Shown: piece by piece, positions 5,261 to 11,903 of the stretch
Layout: the number at the start of each line of letters is the position of its first letter
How positions within the stretch are numbered: position 1 is the stretch's first letter
NCBI GenBank assembly: GCA_023416745.1
Contig: JAEZHF010000010.1
Location: 1-13,611, forward strand
Direction of reading: 5' to 3'
DNA: 13,611 nucleotides
Origin: Bacillota bacterium
Lineage (GTDB): Bacteria; Bacillota; Clostridia; Christensenellales; SZUA-584
The notes under the pieces: model-generated
Told to the model about the DNA's origin: nothing
The model's input: only the letters and a program-made list of their open reading frames with translations
The model's database searches: none
Made by a program: the position numbers and the translations under genes

Positions 5261-6835
5261 TTGAAAGCGTTTCTGAAAAACCGCTGGAGCATCGGCATGC
5301 TGGCAGGAACGGCTGTGTTCGCCGTGCTGTTTGTCTATGCCACACCGTACGTCAGCGGCACAGACCAATACTGGCACATCAACTATATAGACTCAATATT
5401 GAAGGGGAATTACACTTCGGGCGAGCTGTACCCCGCGTTCATACTGGACCCTGCATGGAACGGCAGCCTCACGGGCTTCATCCACAACATGCCCGTGCTC
5501 TATATATGGGCGGTGTTCGCGTGGGTTACCGGCAGCCTGTTCCATGGAGCCATTGCCTTTAACGCCCTGTGCGCCGTGCTGTCCGCCTGGTTCGTCTACC
5601 TCGCTGTGCGTGACACTGCGGGCCATAAACTCGGCGCGGCCGCATACCTCATCATGCTGTCGTTTCCGCTGGCATTCTGGCAATGCACCCAGCTGCTCAC
5701 GGAGACCTCCGCCATGCTGTTTTTTTGCGCGGCGTTATACCTCTTTGGCAAAAAAAGCTTCGTGCCTCATCTGGCTGGCGCAGCGCTGCTGGCGCTGTCC
5801 GTTTGCTCACGCACCAACGTGCTGCTTCTCGCGCTGATGCTCCTCGCGTTTTCCGCCGTCCGCGAGACAAAGCGGGGCGGCCTTTCGCGCGGTACGAAGG
5901 CCGCCTATATCGCCGCACCCGCGGCACTGTTCGCTGCGGGCTATGTGGGGCTGGGAGCATTGTTCGGCGCATCGCTGGACTTCACCGTCAGTCGCACCGC
6001 ACTGGACAGGCTCGCCGTCGTCTCCACGTTTGGCGAGATCGACAACATGGCGCTGCACTACAGCCTGCAGCATTTTTCCGACATCGGCTTCTGGCCAATG
6101 GTTGGCAACTTTGCAGGGAAGCTATGGACGGCAGTGGTCACCCAGTTTGGATGGACAGGCGCGCCCTCGGTGCTGTACTGGCTGCACAACCTGCTGTTCA
6201 TCGCAGCGGCGGCGGCGCTGGCGCTGCTCAGCCGCAAAGAGAAAAAGGCCTTGGTGCAATACACAGGCTTCTGGGTGCTGGTGGTTACCATCGTCTCGTG
6301 GGCCATATCCTCCACGGTTTACCAGAACCAGTTTCGGTATAACCTCGTCTACATGCCGCTGCTGACCGTGGTGCTGTGCGTCTGCCTGCACCGGCTGGGC
6401 TGGGGCGCTAGTAAACGGTTCGGTATCCTCATGCTGGCAGGCGTTCTGCTGATGGCCGGCCTCGACGCGGGCCTGGCGTATACGGCTCGGGCAGACGCGA
6501 TATCCGAGCACGCCCAATACACAACCTATCAGGAAACGTTTAACGAACAGATCCCTCCGGATACGCGCGTCGTCTTCATTTCGCCCCAAACGTCGCTGCT
6601 GTGGCCGCAGCTGCTGTATCCGCGCATCACCACCGTTATCAACCCAACGTATACCTACACGGAGGAGCAAATCGCCACACTGCTGCTCGGGCGTTGCGAA
6701 CCGAACGAATATATCGTAACGGCGCACGCGGCGCTGCCGGACGACCCGGCGTATAAGAAGATCATTGAAGCGCATTTCACGCTCTGTGATGAAGACGAGC
6801 AATTTGACATTTATCAGTTGGCGGAAAACAGCTGA
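5261..6835 (+). CDS. GT-C type membrane glycosyltransferase (ArnT/PMT-like)
   Basis: 524-residue multi-pass membrane protein. A basic start (KAFLKNRW) is followed by a first membrane helix (about 11-28) and then a non-cytoplasmic loop with VSGTDQYWHINYID (31-44). A carboxylate (here D35) in the first loop is the catalytic-base position in GT-C enzymes such as ArnT and protein mannosyltransferases, which take sugars from polyprenyl-phosphate donors. About ten further hydrophobic helices run to residue 410, and the C-terminal 110 residues (from about 415) form a soluble extracellular domain. The acceptor is unknown: wall polymer, lipid or protein. The TTG at 5261 is used as start; GGGGGG lies 13 bases upstream, a loose spacing. 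ATG at 5297 (residue 13, with GGAG 7 bases before) is the alternative but would remove the basic N-terminus. Single gene with its own promoter and terminator. Confidence 0.75.
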   Translation: MKAFLKNRWSIGMLAGTAVFAVLFVYATPYVSGTDQYWHINYIDSILKGNYTSGELYPAFILDPAWNGSLTGFIHNMPVLYIWAVFAWVTGSLFHGAIAFNALCAVLSAWFVYLAVRDTAGHKLGAAAYLIMLSFPLAFWQCTQLLTETSAMLFFCAALYLFGKKSFVPHLAGAALLALSVCSRTNVLLLALMLLAFSAVRETKRGGLSRGTKAAYIAAPAALFAAGYVGLGALFGASLDFTVSRTALDRLAVVSTFGEIDNMALHYSLQHFSDIGFWPMVGNFAGKLWTAVVTQFGWTGAPSVLYWLHNLLFIAAAAALALLSRKEKKALVQYTGFWVLVVTIVSWAISSTVYQNQFRYNLVYMPLLTVVLCVCLHRLGWGASKRFGILMLAGVLLMAGLDAGLAYTARADAISEHAQYTTYQETFNEQIPPDTRVVFISPQTSLLWPQLLYPRITTVINPTYTYTEEQIATLLLGRCEPNEYIVTAHAALPDDPAYKKIIEAHFTLCDEDEQFDIYQLAENS

Positions 6836-6856
6836 ACCGCTCTCCATTGAAGCCCA

Positions 6857-6897
6857 AAAAGCCATGATATGTTCATTGTGACCTGACCATGGCTTTT
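6857..6897. terminator. Bidirectional terminator between glycosyltransferase and flavoenzyme genes
   Basis: AAAAGCCATG (6857-6866) / CATGGCTTTT (6888-6897), 10-bp stem with a 21-nt loop. U-rich tails are available on both strands. The two flanking genes converge. Confidence 0.65.
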
Positions 6898-7012
6898 GTG
6901 TATTTAGCCTTTTTAGTTCCAAGCTGTGCAGCTTCCGGAGTCCCCGATAAGCCAAAAGTTTTTGTGGCCGTTAAAAGGAATCTTTGCTCTTAAACGTTCT
7001 TTCGCGCCAATC

Positions 7013-8101
7013 TTACTCTTCGCTCTTGGCCTCGTCAAACTCAGTTTTTAGCGTGTCCACCATTTCCTTGACGGAGACGATGGATTCCGCGCGGTAGGCG
7101 TTTTGCCCCGCGAAAGCAAACCCGTTCTTGAAATTGCCCTTCTTCGCGTTCAGCAAAGCCAGCGCGATGCAGTACGGGCTGTCTTTGTAAGCGCAGGTGG
7201 TGATGCAGTGATACGGGCAGCTGTACGGCTTTTTCTCGCCCGCCATCGAGCTCTGTAAAAACTCGTTGATGATGGCGCGCCCCGGCAACCCCACCGGGCT
7301 CTTGATGATACCGATGTCCTCCTGCTTCGCGTTTATGTAGCTGTTCTTGAACGCCTCGGACGCGTCGCATTCCACCGTGGGCACAAACCGCGTCCCCATC
7401 TGCACGCCGTCGGCACCCAGCTGCATGATGTTGTAGATATCCTCGCCGGTATAGATGCCGCCCGCCGCAATCACCGGTATGGTTCTGCCGCTGCGCTCTT
7501 CGATTATGCGCACCTCTTTGACCACATCGGGTATCAGCTTCTCTAGCGCGTAATCGGGGTTATCGATCTGCTCCGGCTTAAACCCCAGATGTCCGCCCGC
7601 CTTGGGCCCCTCTACCACAAACGCGTCGGGAACGTACTCGTAATCGTTCATCCACTTCTGCGCGATGATTCTGGCGGCTTTGCCGGACGACACGATAGGC
7701 ACCAGCTTCGTCTTTTTGCTGCCCTTCAAAAACCCCGGCAGACTGAGCGGTAAGCCCGCACCTGCAAATATAACATCGATCTTCTCATTGATCGCTGTTT
7801 TCACCATATCCGAAAAATTGCTAAGCGCCACCATAATGTTGACGCCGATGATACCTTTGGACGCGCTCCTCGCTTTTTTGATCTGCTCGATCAGCGCGTT
7901 GATGTTGGACTGCTCAAAGTCCCGGTTGCACCCGTACGCCTGCATGCCGATGCCCGCGGTGGCGATGACGCCCACGCCGCCCTGATTGGCTACAGCCGAT
8001 GCCAGACCAGACAGCGATATACCGACGCCCATGCCGCCCTGTATGATGGGCAGCTTCGCTTTCAGATTTCCTATGATGAGGTCCTTCATTTTTAATTCCA
8101 T
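7013..8101 (-). CDS. Nitronate monooxygenase / FabK-like FMN oxidoreductase with Cys-rich C-terminal segment
   Basis: 362-residue TIM-barrel flavoenzyme of the NPD (2-nitropropane dioxygenase) superfamily, which includes nitronate monooxygenases and the enoyl-ACP reductase FabK. N-terminal PIIQGGMGVGIS (18-29), AGAGLPLSLP (113-122), FVVEGPKAGGHLGF (161-174) with the conserved His171, VIAAGGIYTGEDI (210-222) and GVQMGTRF (232-239) are the flavin- and phosphate-binding signatures. The C-terminal segment C295-x3-C299-x3-C303-x7-C311 is characteristic of the clostridial type, and FAFAGQNAYR follows. Which reaction it performs cannot be told: FabK sits in fatty-acid clusters, and none is near here. 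ATG at 8101 chosen (GAGGAAG about 8 bases upstream); the frame is open to 8143 and a second ATG lies at 8089. A short palindrome upstream (8219-8233) may be an operator. Confidence 0.88.
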   Translation of the reverse strand: MELKMKDLIIGNLKAKLPIIQGGMGVGISLSGLASAVANQGGVGVIATAGIGMQAYGCNRDFEQSNINALIEQIKKARSASKGIIGVNIMVALSNFSDMVKTAINEKIDVIFAGAGLPLSLPGFLKGSKKTKLVPIVSSGKAARIIAQKWMNDYEYVPDAFVVEGPKAGGHLGFKPEQIDNPDYALEKLIPDVVKEVRIIEERSGRTIPVIAAGGIYTGEDIYNIMQLGADGVQMGTRFVPTVECDASEAFKNSYINAKQEDIGIIKSPVGLPGRAIINEFLQSSMAGEKKPYSCPYHCITTCAYKDSPYCIALALLNAKKGNFKNGFAFAGQNAYRAESIVSVKEMVDTLKTEFDEAKSEE

Positions 8102-8218
8102 CAGTTTACTTCCTCTATTATTGTGTGCTTTATTCTTAATCAATGCGGCGAAAATTATGATGCGATCTTAAAATTGAATACTTAAGAGCTTACAATAAAT
8201 CAGCACGCTTTGTTAATT

Positions 8219-8233
8219 GTTAGTATTCCTAAC
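8219..8233. promoter_or_regulatory. Short palindrome upstream of the flavoenzyme gene
   Basis: GTTAG-TATTC-CTAAC, a perfect 5-bp dyad, about 120 bases before the start codon in an AT-rich gap (8102-8334) that otherwise shows no gene. Possible operator; weak evidence. Confidence 0.25.
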
Positions 8234-8334
8234 CATTAGTTTCAGCATAGCATACAAAGCAACTCCGATATATAGCAGCGGGCGGTATTTATAAAGAGTT
8301 TACAATTGAGCAAAAAAACGTTTTGATCATGAAC

Positions 8335-9056
8335 TTACGAAGCCCCATCCCCCATCACGTCCACGATCCACACGCTCGATACCTCGGGTATCAATACCCC
8401 GTTCAGGTTCAGCCACGAGGGGCAGCAGTCCAGTATAGCGCTGTCGCTGGTGACGGCGATCGGGAGGGAATACAGCACTGCGTCCACGTTGTTCACCAGC
8501 TCGATGCCCACGGGAAAGCCCACTTCCTCCGCGATTTCCGCGATGCGCACTTTAAGCCGCCCGGAGTTGGACACCGGCGCGTCCAGCCAGAACACCGCGC
8601 GCGCGACAAAAAGCGATTGCAGGCGCGATATGGCAGTGCGAATGGCTTCGTCCGTTCTGCTGATCAACCGGTAGGTGCCGCGCAAACCGGCGAGGTCGCG
8701 GAATGTGCCGTCCATGCAGCGGAATACGGGCGAGCCGGACAGCGCCACCTCCAGCGTGATGATCAGGTTGAAGCCGTCGATGTGCACCTCCGCGCCGGAC
8801 AGGGTGCGCGGGTCAATCTGTTTTGCTTGCGCTTGTCAATGTCTGCCTGCGCCGATACGACGCGCGTCAATGCTACGCGCTGCCGCTCAGACAGCAGGTG
8901 ATGATTGCCAATGAGCGCGGACGCGCCCTTGGCCGGGTAGCCGCGGTTCAGCAGGAAATACAGCTCGTCCCCCGCGCGACGGAGCTTTTGGATCGCCGCA
9001 CCTGAAAAATCTCGCCTGTCGTCCGGTGAATACCCGCGCCTTGTGGATTCGGTCAT
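8335..9056 (-). pseudogene. DUF434 domain protein, split by a one-base frameshift
   Basis: Two overlapping minus-strand frames together make one DUF434 protein of about 240 residues. The first (from ATG 9056, GGTGA 5 bases upstream) carries LRRAGDELYFLLNRGYP and ALIGNHHLLSERQR, the N-terminal half. The second carries the C-terminal half: DPRTLSGAEVHIDG, then GFNLIITLEVALSG, RDLAGLRGTYR, VSNSGRLKVRI and SDSAILDCCPSW. The switch happens near 8821-8824 (TTTT, i.e. AAAA in the gene): one extra A there would join ...DKRKQ to KQIDPRT... in one frame, and the total of 722 bases is one short of a whole number of codons. Both halves keep family-like sequence with no other stop, so the lesion is recent, a sequencing error, or tolerated. 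DUF434 proteins have no settled function. Alternative starts at 9080 and 9089 lack a ribosome binding site. Confidence 0.7.
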
Positions 9057-9121
9057 ATGTGTCACCTGCGCTTTAATCATCTGCTTCATTCTACCATATA
9101 CTCCCGCGCAGTCACAGACAC

Positions 9122-9144
9122 AAAAAAACCGCTCCGTTTGGCGG
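9122..9144 (-). terminator. Probable terminator after the small acidic protein gene
   Basis: Minus strand: CCGC, 8-nt loop, GCGG, then seven T (A7 at 9122-9128). Short stem but strong U-run, placed 20-40 bases past the stop of the gene at 9162. Confidence 0.55.
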
Positions 9145-9161
9145 CAGTTCGTGCGCCATGT

Positions 9162-9485
9162 CTAATGTCCCGGCAGTGTGTTCTGCGACGGCGGCGTGTT
9201 CAAATCATCCCGCGCGGCCTTGTAGGATATCAGCGAGCCTAGCATCGAGATGAAATTGCCCAGCACGTTCTCCTGATTGGGGTTAAGCCCTTCCGTCAGT
9301 ATATTGGCGAGAATGGCCGCAAGTATTGTGCCCATATTGGAGGGCAGCACCTCCAGCCACAGCCGGGGCGCGAACTGACTGATCAGATCATCGATGTCGT
9401 CCTGAGTGACGCTGCACTCGGCCAGCACGTCAGAACCTGCCTGCGTTTCGCCGTCCTGGCCGGTGTTTTCAAGCTCGTCGCTCAT
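9162..9485 (-). CDS. Small acidic protein of unknown function
   Basis: 107 residues, not recognised. The first 40 residues are strongly acidic and Gln/Asp/Glu-rich with a DDIDDLI patch. The middle (from LWLEVLPSNMGTILAAILANIL) is hydrophobic and amphipathic, followed by the pattern GLNPNQENVLGNFISMLGSLISYKAA, which looks like two packed helices and not a membrane span; the last 15 residues are polar. No signal peptide and no catalytic motif. ATG at 9485 is chosen because GGTGA lies just before it; a GTG at 9497 in frame is the alternative. A good promoter lies upstream (9530-9558) and a terminator downstream, so it is probably a real single-gene unit. The following DUF434 gene uses the same GGTGA binding site, but the terminator separates them. 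Confidence 0.6.
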   Translation of the reverse strand: MSDELENTGQDGETQAGSDVLAECSVTQDDIDDLISQFAPRLWLEVLPSNMGTILAAILANILTEGLNPNQENVLGNFISMLGSLISYKAARDDLNTPPSQNTLPGH

Positions 9486-9529
9486 CCGTTCACCCACGCT
9501 TTCCCGTCGAAATGCTTCGCCCCTTCCCT

Positions 9530-9558
9530 ATCATATTCACTCCGCCAAGTACTGTGAA
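9530..9558 (-). promoter_or_regulatory. Promoter of the small acidic protein gene
   Basis: Minus strand: TTCACA (9558-9553), 17 bases, TATGAT (9535-9530). About 45 bases before the start. Confidence 0.5.
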
Positions 9559-9653
9559 TGGTGCGCAAAAGGCCGTCGTGTCTGTACTCGCACCAATTTT
9601 ACAATTTGTTCATTTTAATGTCACAGCATGTATCACATTTTTTAACGCCGCTG

Positions 9654-9662
9654 TGCTAATAT
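9654..9662 (+). promoter_or_regulatory. Candidate extended -10 promoter of the small lipoprotein gene
   Basis: TGCTAATAT at 9654-9662. If used, transcription would begin near 9669, downstream of the first ATG of the following frame. Confidence 0.3.
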
Positions 9663-9960
9663 GTTTTCAAGCATCAGAACCGAAGCGGGAGCTGAGAAAG
9701 CCAAACCCCTGAAAGGAAGTGTCAGACCCATCAAAGCACGATTCAATGTCATTATGCTCGCAGCCGCTGTGCTGGCGATAGCGCTGGCTATGTGCACGGG
9801 ATGCGGGCCCAACAGGGCGGTGGTGCGCAGCACGCCCACGCCGACAGCGGCGCCAGCCAGCACCGGCATGGACGCTGCGGTGATAATACCCGAAGCCAGC
9901 CTTCCGCCGCTGCCGGGCGCGATGTCCGGAGCAACGCCGCAGCCCGAGGCGGAGCCGTAA
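9661..9960 (+). CDS. Small Pro/Ala-rich lipoprotein; start codon uncertain
   Basis: The frame from ATG 9661 encodes 99 residues, but the likely protein is shorter. A lipoprotein signal lies at residues 26-48: KARFNVIMLAAAVLAIALAM, then CTGC, with the second Cys as probable lipid anchor (Cys at -3 is unusual for a lipobox). The rest is low-complexity Pro/Ala/Thr/Glu sequence ending in a short acidic tail, with no recognisable domain. The ATG at 9661 has no ribosome binding site and overlaps a promoter-like TAATAT. The only good binding site, AAGGAAG (9713-9719), stands 10 bases before an ATC (9730), from which the protein would begin K-A-R-F-N. ATG 9754 would delete the basic part of the signal. 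A perfect terminator closes the unit at 10054-10096, so transcription is likely. Function unknown. Confidence 0.55.
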   Translation: MFSSIRTEAGAEKAKPLKGSVRPIKARFNVIMLAAAVLAIALAMCTGCGPNRAVVRSTPTPTAAPASTGMDAAVIIPEASLPPLPGAMSGATPQPEAEP

Positions 9961-10053
9961 AACAGGGCGCTGACTTATGCGCTAGTAATAGGCCAACACC
10001 CTTAACCATATATTCCCCTTTTTCTGCCTGCCAGAACCCTCCGGCAGCAGACG

Positions 10054-10096
10054 GGCTCCGCCGGTCATAGCGATAAACAACCGGCGGAGCCTTTTT
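10054..10096 (+). terminator. Strong Rho-independent terminator after the small lipoprotein
   Basis: Perfect 11-bp stem GGCTCCGCCGG (10054-10064) / CCGGCGGAGCC (10081-10091), 16-nt loop, then five T. Confidence 0.8.
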
Positions 10097-10114
10097 ATGC
10101 ATACTGCATTTTCA

Positions 10115-10825
10115 TCATACCAGCAGACCGCGATCATGCAGGCAGTCGTACAACACCCGGGCATCGCCTTCGCGGTTCTCCAGTATATAGCGGCTGAACG
10201 CCGGACGCATGAACAGCCCGGTAATCAGCCTTTGCGGCAGATTCTGCAGCGGGTAGCGGCGGCTTCGCGAAATGTCCCCGACTATCTTTGCCCCCAGTCG
10301 CCGAGCTTTGTTCAGCGCGCTTTCATCCATTGTCCTTCCTCTCGAAAAGCCTTCCCCCAAGGTACCGGACGCAAAACTGCGCGCGAATGTACCGCTGCTG
10401 CCGAACCGGGCTAAACTACGCGCCACCTTTTTTGCTGTGCCGGGCGACTTTGCCGCCGCGATGCCAGCCATATACTTGCCTCCCAGCGATGATGTACATA
10501 CCTCCAGCATGCCCAGCCTGTCAATCAGATTCTTCATGATGGCATTCGGAGCAGCCGCATATACCGGTGAACCCCATATGATACCGTCCGCTTCGCACAT
10601 GACCCGTTTCACTGCCTCAAAGTCGTCGTTCTGCCAGCACCGTCCTGCCCGCATGCATTTCAGACAGCCGGTGCAAAAACCGATCCGCTGCTCCGGCAGC
10701 AATATCAGTTCCGTCTTCGCTCCTGTTGCAGCTGCTCCTTCCAGTGCTGCGCGCACCATGGCTGCACTGTGACTTCCTTCTCTGGCACTGCTGATTATAC
10801 CAGCCACCTTCACATTGTTCTTCAT
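10115..10825 (-). CDS. Flavodoxin-family NAD(P)H reductase, iron-sulfur flavoprotein-like
   Basis: 236-residue protein of the NADPH-dependent FMN reductase/flavodoxin fold. The N-terminal strand VKVAGIISSAREGSHSAAM (5-23) contains the FMN phosphate loop. GFCTGCLKCMRAGRCWQNDDF (49-69) has four cysteines, C51-x2-C54-x2-C57-x5-C63, the compact spacing of the 4Fe-4S site in archaeal/clostridial iron-sulfur flavoproteins. GIIWGSPVYAAAPNAIMKNLIDR (81-103) is the second flavin-binding segment. Likely role: electron transfer or reduction of quinones, oxygen species or xenobiotics; some relatives with the same Cys pattern may lack a cluster. ATG at 10825 (AAAGGA about 7 bases upstream) is chosen; the frame stays open to 10867. 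Transcribed from TTGACA/TATACT in the divergent region shared with the next TetR gene, which probably represses it. Confidence 0.85.
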   Translation of the reverse strand: MKNNVKVAGIISSAREGSHSAAMVRAALEGAAATGAKTELILLPEQRIGFCTGCLKCMRAGRCWQNDDFEAVKRVMCEADGIIWGSPVYAAAPNAIMKNLIDRLGMLEVCTSSLGGKYMAGIAAAKSPGTAKKVARSLARFGSSGTFARSFASGTLGEGFSRGRTMDESALNKARRLGAKIVGDISRSRRYPLQNLPQRLITGLFMRPAFSRYILENREGDARVLYDCLHDRGLLV

Positions 10826-10870
10826 AAAAAGTCCTTTCCTGCAGGCTGTTGACAAGCCCATCGTCACTTG

Positions 10871-10948
10871 ATATACTATTAGTATATTATTTTTACTCTA
10901 AGTGTTGTGTTTACACCAATAGTATATTTCAGTTTATAATTTTGTCAA
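10871..10948. promoter_or_regulatory. Divergent promoter region with repeated operator-like sequence
   Basis: Minus-strand promoter for the flavoprotein: TTGACA (10948-10943), 16 bases, TATACT (10926-10921). Plus-strand promoter for the TetR gene: TTTACA (10910-10915), 19 bases, TATAAT (10935-10940). TAGTATATT occurs twice in direct orientation exactly 40 bases apart (10880-10888 and 10920-10928). The first lies in the dyad ATATAC-TATTA-GTATAT (10871-10887); the second covers the minus-strand -10 box and sits between the plus-strand -35 and -10. These are good candidates for binding sites of the adjacent TetR protein, blocking both promoters. Confidence 0.55.
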
Positions 10949-10963
10949 CAGGGAGATTGTATT

Positions 10964-11599
10964 ATGCCGGAAATATGGCGGGAAAAAGAAAAACTCATGC
11001 GCAACGATGCAATCGTATCGGCGGCTGAAAAACTGTTCTCTGAAAATGGCTTTGAGCGTACCGCGATGGAGGATATCGCCGCTGAGGCCGGTTTCACCAA
11101 ACGGACTTTGTACCAGTATTATGACGGTAAGCAGGAGATATACTACGCTGTGGTTGTGCGGGGCATGCACCGACTGCTGGATGAATTGCGCGCCGCCGCC
11201 CATATGGGACAGTCAGGGCTGGAGCAATTCCGGCTGGTGCGCCGTGCAGCATGGCAGTGCGCGCAGCACAATCCGAACACATTCCGCGTGATGGCAAGGC
11301 TTGGCCAGGCACGGAGCGCTGGAGCTGACAGTTCAGCCGAACAGCAGATAGCAGCACTAAGCGCCGAACTGTTTCTCGTATTTCGGAGCATATTGGATAG
11401 AGGCCGGACAGACGGAAGCATACCTAACACCGATGAAAGCGAGGATTCCGCAATCTTCTTCATACTGGTTGGTACGCTGGCGCGGTTGTGTGAGGTGGGC
11501 GGCGCTTACGCTGCGCTGCTGGGCGACAGCACCGGCTCTTTAGCCGACAAGGTAATTGGCCTGACCGACAGGCTGCTGATTCCGCGAGACATATCCTGA
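10964..11599 (+). CDS. TetR/AcrR-family regulator of the divergent flavoprotein
   Basis: 211-residue regulator. The DNA-binding domain is textbook: REKEKLMRNDAIVSAAEKLFSENGF (6-30), then TAMEDIAAEAGFTKRTLYQYYDGKQEIYY (33-61), with FTKRTLYQYY as the recognition helix and following aromatic pair. The C-terminal helices (65-211) form the ligand pocket and dimer face; they are not conserved enough to name a ligand. ATG at 10964 has GGGAGA 7 bases before it. It is divergent from the iron-sulfur-flavoprotein-like gene, with overlapping promoters and repeated TAGTATATT sites, so autoregulation and control of that enzyme are the natural inference; a redox-active or toxic small molecule could be the inducer. 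Confidence 0.9.
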   Translation: MPEIWREKEKLMRNDAIVSAAEKLFSENGFERTAMEDIAAEAGFTKRTLYQYYDGKQEIYYAVVVRGMHRLLDELRAAAHMGQSGLEQFRLVRRAAWQCAQHNPNTFRVMARLGQARSAGADSSAEQQIAALSAELFLVFRSILDRGRTDGSIPNTDESEDSAIFFILVGTLARLCEVGGAYAALLGDSTGSLADKVIGLTDRLLIPRDIS

Positions 11600-11613
11600 C
11601 GCTTTTTGGATAT

Positions 11614-11647
11614 AAAAAGGCTGGATGGGCATTCAAGCCCATCCAGC
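11614..11647 (-). terminator. Minus-strand terminator overlapping the end of a mini-gene
   Basis: Perfect 11-bp stem 11620-11630 / 11637-11647 with the 6-nt loop ATTCAA. Only the minus-strand side has a T-run (CCTTTTTATA), so it serves transcription coming from the right. It may also weakly end the plus-strand TetR transcript. Confidence 0.65.
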
Positions 11648-11728
11648 TTCCCAGTCACCTGGTCCAACAAACTTCACCTTTGTATCCAGGCGCTGCTTGG
11701 GGTTGTCAAGTCGGTGCCAATAAAACAC
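11633..11728 (-). CDS. Possible 31-residue mini-protein (or tail of a lost gene)
   Basis: Too short for routine gene calling, but the minus strand has a complete small unit: TATAAT (11756-11751), then GAGGTGG about 8 bases before a GTG at 11728, then 31 codons ending in TGA within the loop of a strong terminator. The product begins with MFYWHRLDNPKQRLD and continues to GPGDWEAGWA; it is rich in Trp, aromatic and basic residues and looks like real protein sequence. The frame is open further up to 11776, so longer forms from other GTG codons (11737, 11740) are possible. No -35 box is clear. It could equally be the C-terminal remnant of a decayed gene. I do not recognise a family. The rest of the gap 11648-11903 is AT-rich and non-coding. 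Confidence 0.3.
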   Translation of the reverse strand: MFYWHRLDNPKQRLDTKVKFVGPGDWEAGWA

Positions 11729-11832
11729 GTCCTTCACCACCTCATTGCTTATTATATCCGCTGCTCTGGGCTTTATTCAGGCAAGTTCAAATTCCTTTTT
11801 TCATAGTTATAGTAGAACCACTTTCGGGAAAA

Positions 11833-11861
11833 TTGACATCGTTTATCCATCATGATAGATT
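11833..11861 (+). promoter_or_regulatory. Promoter of the TPM-pspA operon
   Basis: TTGACA (11833-11838), 17 bases, TAGATT (11856-11861). Perfect -35 box and 4/6 -10 box, 42 bases before the start codon. No sigma-54 type -24/-12 element, unlike enterobacterial psp. Confidence 0.6.
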
Positions 11862-11903
11862 TGGTGTGTATTGATTCATTTACGGGAAAAGAGGTTTTAG
11901 CTT

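Noticed and set aside
6122..6955. Long minus-strand frame (277 codons) opposite the glycosyltransferase
   Set aside because: Antisense shadow of a GC-rich gene; composition rich in Arg/Gln/His with no domain, and the start lies beyond the terminator hairpin.
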